Positions 32,020 to 37,860 of a stretch of 37,860 bases of DNA are shown piece by piece (position 1 is the first letter of the stretch; every line of letters begins with the position of its first letter). The notes under the pieces are model-generated. The model was not told the DNA's origin and did no database searches. It worked only from the letters and a program-made list of their open reading frames with translations. The stretch is from Aeromicrobium camelliae. Lineage in GTDB: Bacteria; Actinomycetota; Actinomycetes; Propionibacteriales; Nocardioidaceae. The translations under genes and the position numbers were made by a program. Location: NCBI RefSeq assembly GCF_003850045.1, contig NZ_RQJX01000023.1, positions 1-37,860 of the forward strand, given 5' to 3'.

Positions 32020-33599
32020 CAGCTGCTCCTTCCGTTGCCCTCGGTCCGGACGCGCTCTCGTGCCGCGGAGACGTCGCGGGCGAGCGCCTCGACGTCATCG
32101 GGTGCGAAGTTCTCGGCGTCGGGCCGGCGGTACCGCTGGAAGCTGAGCGCGACCGAGACGATCGCGACGACGCCGATGAGCCCCCATCCGGCGACGAGCA
32201 GGAACCACTGCGGGAAGCCGCCATAGCCGTCCGTGATGTACGTCCAGGCTCCGGTCACGAGGACAGCCGCGAGAATCAGCGGGCTGACGTACATGACCAT
32301 CGCCTTCCACAACGGGCCGACCCGCAGCGTGGCGCCGGCGTTGAGATGGTCGGCGAGGCGCGGGACCGCGCGGGCCACCCAGGCGACGAGTACCAGGGTG
32401 AGGACCGCCGAGGTCACGACGCCGATGTTGTTGATGAAGGCGTCCACGACGTCGAGCGTGTTGATGCCGGTGGTCGTCGAGAAGAGGAGGATCGACGGCA
32501 CGGTGGCGGCGACCCCGACCACGATGCCGGCCTTGGCCGGGCTCCAGCCGGTCTTGTCCTGGACCGCTCCCGACACGACCTGCAGGATCGACAGCAGCGA
32601 TGTGAAGCCGGCGAACACCAGGCTGAGGAAGAAGAACACGCCGATGACGGCGCCGCCGGGCATCTGCGACAGCAGCGTCGGGAACGTGACGAAGGCGAGC
32701 CCCACACCCGTGATGCCCTCGAGTTCGGCGACGGTCGTGGACTGCTGGGCGGCGAGGAAGCCCAGGGTCGCGAAGACGCCGATGCCGGCGAGGATCTCGA
32801 AGCTGCAGTTGCCGAAGGCCACGACGGTGCCCGACCCGGTGAGGTCGGCCTTGCGGCCGAGGTAGGACGAGTAGGTGAGCATGATGCCGAAGGCGATCGA
32901 GAACGAGAAGAAGATGTGCCCGTAGGCGGCGATCCACACCGCCGGATCGGCGAGCGCGGACCAGCTCGGCGTGAAGAACGCGTTGACGCCGTCGATCGCG
33001 CCGTCCAGCGTGATGGCGTAGACGACGATCGCCACGAACAGCACCACGAGCAGGGGCAGCGTCACGCGGTTGACCCGCTCGAGCCCTCGACGGATGCCCA
33101 GGCTCATCACGACGACCGTCAGCACCCACACGATCAGCAGCGGCCAGAAGACGGTGGCCACGAAGTCGAGCGAGAAGCCGGGATCGGCCGCCGACAGGTA
33201 GTCGCCGAAGAAGAACGCGTTGGCGTCGTCACCCCACGCCAGCGTCAACGAGTAGACCGCGTACGCGAGCGCCCAGGCGATCACCACGGCGTAGTAGATG
33301 GCGATGACGTAGCAGACGGCCACCTGCCACCAGCCCAGCGGCTCGAGGCGCCTGTCCGCGCGCCGGAAGGTGAGCGGCGGGGCGGCTTTGTAGCGGTGGC
33401 CGAGCGCGTAGTCGAGGTAGAGGATCGGGATGCCTGCCGTGAGGAAGGCCACCAGGTAGGGGATGAGGAAGGCGCCTCCGCCGTTCTCGTAGGCGACGCC
33501 GGGGAAGCGCCAGATGTTGCCGAGCCCGATCGCCGAGCTCACTGCTGCCACGATGAACGCCGTTCGGCCACCCCAGGCCTCGCGCTTCACCTCTGCCAC
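32019..33599 (-). CDS. NSS/SNF-family sodium-dependent amino-acid transporter
   Basis: 526 residues from the GTG at 33599, preceded by AAAGGGAG; the ORF track-independent frame extends to 33653 but lacks a better site. About 12 helices. Family signatures are 'FIVAAVSSAIGLGNIWRFPG' (sodium/substrate site), 'YENGGGAFLIPYL' and 'FFSFSIAFGIMLTYSSYLGR'. The long C-terminal helix ends in a charged tail. LeuT-fold transporters import amino acids with Na+. The adjacent MetS-like subunit points to methionine/alanine-type substrates, while the downstream deaminase would fit serine or threonine. Confidence 0.93.
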   Translation of the reverse strand: MAEVKREAWGGRTAFIVAAVSSAIGLGNIWRFPGVAYENGGGAFLIPYLVAFLTAGIPILYLDYALGHRYKAAPPLTFRRADRRLEPLGWWQVAVCYVIAIYYAVVIAWALAYAVYSLTLAWGDDANAFFFGDYLSAADPGFSLDFVATVFWPLLIVWVLTVVVMSLGIRRGLERVNRVTLPLLVVLFVAIVVYAITLDGAIDGVNAFFTPSWSALADPAVWIAAYGHIFFSFSIAFGIMLTYSSYLGRKADLTGSGTVVAFGNCSFEILAGIGVFATLGFLAAQQSTTVAELEGITGVGLAFVTFPTLLSQMPGGAVIGVFFFLSLVFAGFTSLLSILQVVSGAVQDKTGWSPAKAGIVVGVAATVPSILLFSTTTGINTLDVVDAFINNIGVVTSAVLTLVLVAWVARAVPRLADHLNAGATLRVGPLWKAMVMYVSPLILAAVLVTGAWTYITDGYGGFPQWFLLVAGWGLIGVVAIVSVALSFQRYRRPDAENFAPDDVEALARDVSAARERVRTEGNGRSS

Positions 33600-33724
33600 T
33601 GCTCTGCTCCCTTTCGTTCGACGACCGGTGGGACGATACCGGACAGCGCTCACCCTATGAGACGGCAGTCACATCTGCCAGGCGCGCACCACGTCTCTCT
33701 CGCCCCGAGTTGACCGGCGGAACA

Positions 33725-33756
33725 TATCGTGATTCGATAATATCGAAATTCGATAT
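33725..33756 (+). promoter_or_regulatory. Tandem palindromic operator upstream of DUF2975/XRE pair
   Basis: Two copies of TATCG-N5-CGATA occur at 33725-33739 and 33741-33755, 16 bp apart. The second is embedded in a perfect 17-bp palindrome, ATATCGAA-A-TTCGATAT (33740-33756). This is strikingly AT-rich for the region. A TTGACC (33710-33715) and GATAAT (33736-33741) could be promoter elements, though 20 bp apart. AAGGAGG follows at 33759-33765 as the ribosome binding site. Autoregulation by the downstream XRE protein is the natural inference. Confidence 0.7.
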
Positions 33757-33770
33757 ACAAGGAGGAAGTC

Positions 33771-34379
33771 ATGGCAGGGAAGTCCCCCTTCGAGGTCTCG
33801 CGGTCGGACCTGTGGACCGTGCTCGTCATCGGCGGCGTGATCGTCGTGTCGACCCTCGTGAGTCTCGTCTCGCGGCTCATCGAGATCGTGCCCAACCGGG
33901 ACGTGCCGGTCAGCGTCGACCTGATGGGCGAGCAACTGGAGCTTCCCGTCGGCCCTGGCGGTGACGCGGTGACCGGCGAGGTCTCCACCGCGACGATTCA
34001 CGTCTCGGACCTGCCCGTCGCCACGTACGTCTCCGCGCTCGGTGCGGCCGTCGTCCCCGCGATCACCACGGTCGCGGTCATCGTGTGCGTCATGGTGCTG
34101 TGCCGCAATCTGATGGCGGGGCGCTTCTTCAGCCGGACCAATACGCGCCTGGTGACGTCGGTCGCGCTACTCATCGCCTTCGGCTGGCTCATCTCCTTCA
34201 TCTTCTCCACCATGGCCAGCAACGGTGCGCTCGCGCTGGTCGCCGATCGTGCCCTCCTCGACTCGGTGCAGTTCCGGGTGGACTGGGTCGCGGTGCTCGC
34301 TGCGATGGGCGTCGGTGCACTCGCGTCCGCCTTCCACGCCGGGGAACGGATGCAGCGCGACACCGAGGGCCTGGTCTGA
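33771..34379 (+). CDS. DUF2975 membrane protein
   Basis: 202 residues with a near-ideal ribosome binding site. Four membrane helices are at about 17-38, 82-108, 123-145 and 165-185. An extracytoplasmic segment between the first two contains 'VDLMGEQLELPVGPGGDAVT'. 'GRFFSRTNTRLVTSVALLIA' is the characteristic third-helix motif of DUF2975. In this family a membrane protein is encoded with a small XRE regulator, suggesting a membrane-coupled sensing pair; function is not established. Its TGA overlaps the regulator's ATG (TGATG). Confidence 0.87.
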   Translation: MAGKSPFEVSRSDLWTVLVIGGVIVVSTLVSLVSRLIEIVPNRDVPVSVDLMGEQLELPVGPGGDAVTGEVSTATIHVSDLPVATYVSALGAAVVPAITTVAVIVCVMVLCRNLMAGRFFSRTNTRLVTSVALLIAFGWLISFIFSTMASNGALALVADRALLDSVQFRVDWVAVLAAMGVGALASAFHAGERMQRDTEGLV

Positions 34380-34627
34380 TGCCTCCCGAGGACGATCTGG
34401 GCCGCATTCACTGTCGGCTCGACGAACTGCTGGCGGAGCGGGGCATGACGCTCACCCGCTTGAGCGAGTTGGTGGGCGTCACCGTGGTCAACCTGTCGGT
34501 GCTCAAGAACGACCGGGCCAAAGCCATCCGGTTCTCGACCCTGACTGCCATCTGCGACGTGCTGCGGTGCGAGGTCGGCGACCTGCTCGTCGTCACGCCA
34601 CCGGGCGCAGCGCCCGGCGCGAGCTGA
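34379..34627 (+). CDS. XRE-family regulator (YozG-like) partnered with DUF2975
   Basis: 82 residues from ATG at 34379. Most of the protein is one HTH: 'CRLDELLAERGMTLTRLSEL', then 'VGVTVVNLSVLKNDRAKAIR' and 'FSTLTAICDVLRCEVGDLLV'. That is the YozG/Cro-type short XRE fold. It is translationally coupled to the membrane protein before it, and probably binds the tandem palindromes upstream of the pair. The last 35 bp overlap the convergent MFS gene. Confidence 0.9.
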   Translation: MPPEDDLGRIHCRLDELLAERGMTLTRLSELVGVTVVNLSVLKNDRAKAIRFSTLTAICDVLRCEVGDLLVVTPPGAAPGAS

Positions 34628-35801
34628 GCACCGCGACGGCGACGGGAATCGTCAGGAGGGCCGCCGCCGCGTTCAGCGCGCCGAACCCGAACGCCGCGAC
34701 CACGAGGCCGGCGAGCAGGCCGCCGGCCGCACCGGCGAGGTTCATGCACAAGTCGCTGAATCCCTGGACGAGGGGGCGGACCTCCGGCGCGACGGTCCGC
34801 GTCAGCAGTGCGGCGCCCGCGATCACGGAGGCCGACCAGCCCAGGCCGAGCAGGATCAAGCCGGCGGTGATCTGAGCCTCAGAGTGACCGGAGGTTCCGG
34901 CGAGGACCGTGGCCGCGACGAGGATCCCCTGCCCGAGCAGGATGGTGAGTTCGGGCCCGATCCGGTCGGCGAGCCACCCCAGGACCGGGGACAGGGCGTA
35001 CATGCCGGCGATGTGCAGACTGATGGTGAGTCCGATGATGTGGAGCGCCGATCCGTGACCTTGCATGTGCACGGGCGTGAGCGCCATGACCGCGACCATC
35101 ACGGCGTGCGACGAGGCGACCGCGAACACGGCCACCGCGGCGCGTCCGCGGACATGCGGGAGCGCACGGCGCACGGCGCCGTGGGACGAGCCGTCGGCCC
35201 GGCGGCCGGTCCCGATGAGCGGGTCGGGGCGCAGGAACAGCCACGTCACGAGCCCGGCGAGTGCGAACGCGAGGACCGAGAACAGCATGGGCCCCGCGAG
35301 CTGGGGGATGCCGACGCGGTCGGCTACCGCGGCTCCCGGGCCGGTCAGGTTCGGCCCGGTGACCGCGCCGACCGTCGTCGACCACACGACGATAGAGATG
35401 GAACGCCCGATCCGGGCGGGCTCGGCCCGGTCGGCGGCCGCGAACCGGGACTGCAGATTGGCGGCGGTGCTCGCGCCGAACAGCAGCAGGCCGGCGAGCG
35501 CCAGCGGGAGAGACGTCAGGCTCGCTGCCGCGACGGCGCATCCGGCCCCGAGGGCCCCCAGCCACCAGCCGGCGGTGAGGGCGGGCCGGCGACCGCGGCG
35601 GGCAGCCAGCGTCGACAGCGGAACCGTGAACAGGGCGGCACCGAGGGTCAGGGCCACCGTCGCGAGGCCGGCCCACCCCTCCGACCCGCTGATGTCCTCG
35701 ATGAGCAGGGCACCGATCGCGAGCCCGGCTCCGTTACCGATGCCGCCGATCACCTGAACGAGCGACAGGACGGTCACGATGCGGCGCTGGGGCGAAGTCA
35801 C
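34593..35801 (-). CDS. MFS transporter, probable efflux
   Basis: 402 residues and about 12 helices. MFS features include the loop 2-3 motif 'STLAARRGRRPALTAGWWLG' and 'GWLADRIGPE' in the second half. 'ALTPVHMQGHGSALHIIGLT' matches a group of actinobacterial MFS proteins of unknown substrate. Proline/glycine-rich helix 5 ('TTVGAVTGPNLTGPG') resembles motif C of drug:proton antiporters, so efflux is likely. It is divergent from the Ppx gene with 60 bp between. Confidence 0.88.
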   Translation of the reverse strand: MTSPQRRIVTVLSLVQVIGGIGNGAGLAIGALLIEDISGSEGWAGLATVALTLGAALFTVPLSTLAARRGRRPALTAGWWLGALGAGCAVAAASLTSLPLALAGLLLFGASTAANLQSRFAAADRAEPARIGRSISIVVWSTTVGAVTGPNLTGPGAAVADRVGIPQLAGPMLFSVLAFALAGLVTWLFLRPDPLIGTGRRADGSSHGAVRRALPHVRGRAAVAVFAVASSHAVMVAVMALTPVHMQGHGSALHIIGLTISLHIAGMYALSPVLGWLADRIGPELTILLGQGILVAATVLAGTSGHSEAQITAGLILLGLGWSASVIAGAALLTRTVAPEVRPLVQGFSDLCMNLAGAAGGLLAGLVVAAFGFGALNAAAALLTIPVAVAVLSSRRALRPVA

Positions 35802-35861
35802 CAGCTCACTCTAGGGTCGGCGCGTCACGGATCGAGCGCGCCGCTCGCTAGGGTGAGGTGC

Positions 35862-36788
35862 ATGCCCGAGCGCGTCGCTGCCATCGACTGTGGGACCAAC
35901 TCCATCCGTCTGCTCGTCACCGACATCGCAGGAGACACCAAGACCGATCTGCTGCGCGAGATGCGGATCGTGCGTCTGGGGCAGGGAGTCGACCAGACCG
36001 GCCGGCTCGCCGATGAGGCGATCGAGCGCACGTTGGCGGCCACCGCGGAGTATGCGCAGTTCATCCGCGGCCTCGAGGCGTCGGCCATCCGTTTCTGTGC
36101 CACGTCGGCCGTGCGCGACGCTGCGAACGCCGACCGCTTCGCCGACGGGATCGAGCAGATCCTCGGGGTGCGGCCGGAGATCCTGAGCGGTGACGCCGAG
36201 GCGCGGGCCTCCTTCGACGGCGCAACCCGTGAGCTGGCAGGCGACCGCACCCTGCTCATCGATCTGGGCGGTGGCTCGACAGAGATCGTCGTCGGCGACC
36301 AGAGCGGCGTCAGCTTCGCGACCTCGCTCGACATCGGCAGCGTGCGCCTGACGGAGCGCTTCCTGCCCGGAGATCCGCCGTCGGTCGGCGAGATGACCGC
36401 GTGCATGGACTACGCCGACAGGGTGATCGTTCCCGCGGTCGACGGTCTCGCCGCCGCGGACACCTTCGTCGGCGTCGCCGGCACGATCACGACGATCGCG
36501 GCTCACTCGCTCGGTCTGCCGTCCTACGACTCCGAGGCGATCCACCAGGCCCGGCTGCACCTCGACGACGTGCGCGAGGCCTGCCTGTCGCTCGCCTCGA
36601 TGGGCGTGGCGGACCGCCGGGCGCTGCCGTTCATGCACCCCGGCCGCGCTGACGTCATCGGCGCCGGCGCGCTGATCCTCGACCGGCTCATCGAACATCT
36701 GCCTCTGTCCACCGACACGATGGTGGTCAGCGAACACGACATCTTGGACGGCATCGCATGGGGTGCCGCCGCGACGAAGGGAGTGTGA
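35862..36788 (+). CDS. Ppx/GppA-family exopolyphosphatase/guanosine pentaphosphatase
   Basis: 308 residues from ATG at 35862, preceded by GGGTGAGG. The ASKHA phosphate loop 'AIDCGTNSIRLLVTD' opens the protein. 'FCATSAVRDAANADRF' and the second loop 'LLIDLGGGSTEIVVGD' (about 125-140) follow, and 'GVAGTITTIAAHSLGL' lies in the C-terminal half. It lacks the long C-terminal HD-like region of E. coli Ppx, as usual for actinobacterial forms. It hydrolyses polyphosphate or converts pppGpp to ppGpp. It precedes the dehydrogenase gene by 5 bp, so the two are co-transcribed. Confidence 0.92.
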   Translation: MPERVAAIDCGTNSIRLLVTDIAGDTKTDLLREMRIVRLGQGVDQTGRLADEAIERTLAATAEYAQFIRGLEASAIRFCATSAVRDAANADRFADGIEQILGVRPEILSGDAEARASFDGATRELAGDRTLLIDLGGGSTEIVVGDQSGVSFATSLDIGSVRLTERFLPGDPPSVGEMTACMDYADRVIVPAVDGLAAADTFVGVAGTITTIAAHSLGLPSYDSEAIHQARLHLDDVREACLSLASMGVADRRALPFMHPGRADVIGAGALILDRLIEHLPLSTDTMVVSEHDILDGIAWGAAATKGV

Positions 36789-36793
36789 CCCGC

Positions 36794-37693
36794 ATGCGCG
36801 TGAGCGTGCCCGACGCCGATTGGCTCGACAGCCTCAGCGACCTCGGCCTGGACCTACTCGTGTGGGACACCCAGGGCCCTCAGCCCGACGGACACCTCGA
36901 TCTCGTGGTGTGGCCCTACACGCTCGAGCCGAGCGCGATGGCGAACGTCGACACGAGCCGGGTGGGTGCCATCCAGGGTCAGTCGCTCGGCTATGACGGG
37001 GTCGCCGATCACCTCCCCGCCGGCGGGGTGTTCTGCAACGCGGTGGGGGTGCACGAGGAGTCGACCGCGGAGCTCGCTGTGACGCTGGCACTGGCGTCGG
37101 CCCGGCGCCTCGATCAGTTCGGCCGACAGCAGGCCTCGTCGAGGTGGCAGAAGTCGTGGACGTCGAGCCTCGTGGACAAACGCGTGATGCTGCTCGGCGT
37201 CGGTGGCATCGGCCGCGAGGTCGCCGCTCGCCTGAGCGGCTTCGGCTGCGAGCTCATCCGCGTGGGCACCACGGCGCGCGATGACGAGCACGGGCACGTC
37301 CACGGCAGCGATGAGCTGCCTCAGCTGCTGCCGCAGGCCGAGGTCGTCATCGTCGCGGTCCCGTTGACCGAGGAGACCACCGGCCTGATCGACGACGACT
37401 TCCTGTCGGCGCTGCCCGATGACGCCATCGTCGTGAACGTCGCCCGCGGCAAGGTGGCCGACACCGATGCCGTGCTGCGCGCCGTGCCCCGCATCCGGTT
37501 CGCCAGCGACGTCTTCGATCCCGAGCCGCTCTCCGACGAGCACCCGCTGTGGTCGGCTCCCCACGTCATCATCACGCCGCACGTCGGTGGCATGACCTCG
37601 GCGATGCGCCCCCGGATCGAACGGGTCGTGCGCCGGCAGATCGAGGCGCTCGCGGCAGGCGAAGAGCCGATCAACGTCGCGGTCCGCACCTGA
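36794..37693 (+). CDS. D-isomer-specific 2-hydroxyacid dehydrogenase
   Basis: 299 residues from ATG at 36794; a GTG at 36785 is possible. The NAD motif is 'LLGVGGIGREVAARLSG' (134-149). Catalytic residues are R218 ('VNVARGKVAD'), E244 ('DVFDPEPL') and H263 ('ITPHVGGMTSA'). The N-terminal domain is short compared with SerA and there is no ACT domain, so it is not the biosynthetic phosphoglycerate dehydrogenase. It likely reduces a small 2-ketoacid such as glyoxylate or hydroxypyruvate. It follows the Ppx gene in one operon and ends 8 bp before a tRNA. Confidence 0.9.
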   Translation: MRVSVPDADWLDSLSDLGLDLLVWDTQGPQPDGHLDLVVWPYTLEPSAMANVDTSRVGAIQGQSLGYDGVADHLPAGGVFCNAVGVHEESTAELAVTLALASARRLDQFGRQQASSRWQKSWTSSLVDKRVMLLGVGGIGREVAARLSGFGCELIRVGTTARDDEHGHVHGSDELPQLLPQAEVVIVAVPLTEETTGLIDDDFLSALPDDAIVVNVARGKVADTDAVLRAVPRIRFASDVFDPEPLSDEHPLWSAPHVIITPHVGGMTSAMRPRIERVVRRQIEALAAGEEPINVAVRT

Positions 37694-37701
37694 CCGTGAT
37701 C

Positions 37702-37774
37702 GCTCCCGTAGCCCAACGGCAGAGGCAGACGGCTTAAACCCGTCCCAGTGTGGGTTCGAATCCCACCGGGAGCA
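37702..37774 (+). tRNA. tRNA with UAA anticodon (Leu), short variable loop
   Basis: A full cloverleaf can be drawn. The acceptor stem is GCTCCCG/CGGGAGC (37702-37708, 37767-37773) with discriminator A at 37774. The D arm is GCCC...GGC (37711-37726). The anticodon stem GACGG/CCGTC encloses loop CTTAAAC (37733-37739), giving anticodon UAA. The T arm is GTGGG-TTCGAAT-CCCAC. The variable loop is only 5 nt (37745-37749), whereas bacterial leucine tRNAs normally have a long extra arm. The encoded 3' end reads ACCG, so CCA is not complete. Leu is assigned from the anticodon alone. Confidence 0.85.
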
Positions 37775-37778
37775 CCGA

Positions 37779-37860
37779 TGTGATGTCTCAGGACATCTGC
37801 AAGGTCCGAACCTACGGAAGTGGGTTCGGACCTTGTTGTTTTTGGGGCTGGTAGTCCCGT
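37779..37860 (+). mobile_element. Possible IS481-like element end, cut by window edge
   Basis: Five bases after the tRNA, a sequence starting TGTGATGTC contains the perfect short palindrome GATGTC-TCAG-GACATC (37782-37797). It is followed by a strong terminator and then by sequence continuing past the window. The TGT start and palindromic end resemble ends of actinobacterial IS481-family elements as I remember them. No transposase is visible within the window, so the call depends on the next few hundred bases. Confidence 0.35.
37799..37843 (+). terminator. Strong intrinsic terminator
   Basis: AAGGTCCGAACC (37801-37812) pairs perfectly with GGTTCGGACCTT (37823-37834) across a 10-nt loop, extended by C37800-G37835. 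GTTGTTTTT follows. It would end tRNA transcription, or, if the flanking sequence is an IS end, shield the element from readthrough. Confidence 0.85.

Noticed and set aside
32346..33713. Plus-strand ORF of 455 codons opposite the NSS transporter
   Set aside because: Highly charged Asp/Glu/Arg/His-rich translation typical of the antisense of a membrane protein.
1..37860. CRISPR array or cas genes
   Set aside because: No regularly spaced repeats of 20-40 bp and no Cas-like proteins were seen.

Overview
The window is very GC-rich, with GTG/TTG starts, NarL- and OmpR-type two-component systems, a UdgX-type uracil glycosylase, SPW and DUF2231 membrane proteins and a RecQ without an HRDC domain. 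This points to a chromosomal segment of a high-GC Gram-positive (Actinomycetota). Gene content would fit Nocardioidaceae or Micrococcales, but I cannot fix the family from sequence alone. Most of the segment looks like ordinary chromosome. Both edges look accessory: the left holds a DUF3644 gene, a small HTH gene, a bidirectional terminator and a decayed stretch; the right holds a tRNA followed by what looks like an insertion-sequence end. || Layout. 1-1871: edge region as above. 1872-3016: an unknown protein and a DUF2200 protein. 3106-5604: a VanY-type D,D-carboxypeptidase divergent from an OmpR-type regulator/kinase pair. 5704-7147: a GntP-type permease split by a frameshift. 7175-7901: a membrane protein with a 40-residue membrane microprotein overlapping its end. 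8059-9898: a NarL/DesK-type two-component system. 9931-12203: a PAT-like acetyltransferase, a Kef-type antiporter and a small membrane protein. 12312-15745: UdgX converging on a leftward operon (DUF2231, SPW protein, zinc dehydrogenase of the formaldehyde-dehydrogenase type, unknown protein). 15824-17461: RecQ. || 17540-28152 is the most distinctive block, apparently a secreted amino-polysaccharide locus. A leftward, overlapping gene string encodes a UDP-N-acetylhexosamine-type C6 dehydrogenase, an NAD-dependent epimerase/decarboxylase, a GlmS-type glucosamine-6-phosphate synthase, a secreted CE4 deacetylase with an extra C-terminal module, and a secreted protein with a barrel-like C-terminus. 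Facing it across a 281-bp region with a helically phased direct repeat is a processive-type GT2 synthase. Converging on the synthase is a large STAND/LuxR regulator. Together they could make the precursors, polymerise, deacetylate and regulate a surface polymer of HexNAc and/or HexNAc-uronic acid. || 28312-30977: a paired SMR transporter, two DHFR/RibD-like reductases with a 58-residue coupled ORF between them, and a divergent HxlR regulator. 30966-33599: an NSS amino-acid transporter, its 35-residue MetS-like small subunit and a serine/threonine-deaminase-like PLP enzyme. 33725-34627: tandem palindromic operators, a DUF2975 membrane protein and its XRE partner. 34593-35801: an MFS exporter. 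35862-37693: a Ppx/GppA phosphatase and a 2-hydroxyacid dehydrogenase. 37702-37774: a tRNA with a UAA anticodon but a short variable loop. 37779 to the end: a possible IS end with a strong terminator. Genes are tightly packed. Five convergent pairs overlap at their 3' ends, and I see only two obvious intrinsic terminators, one at each edge.
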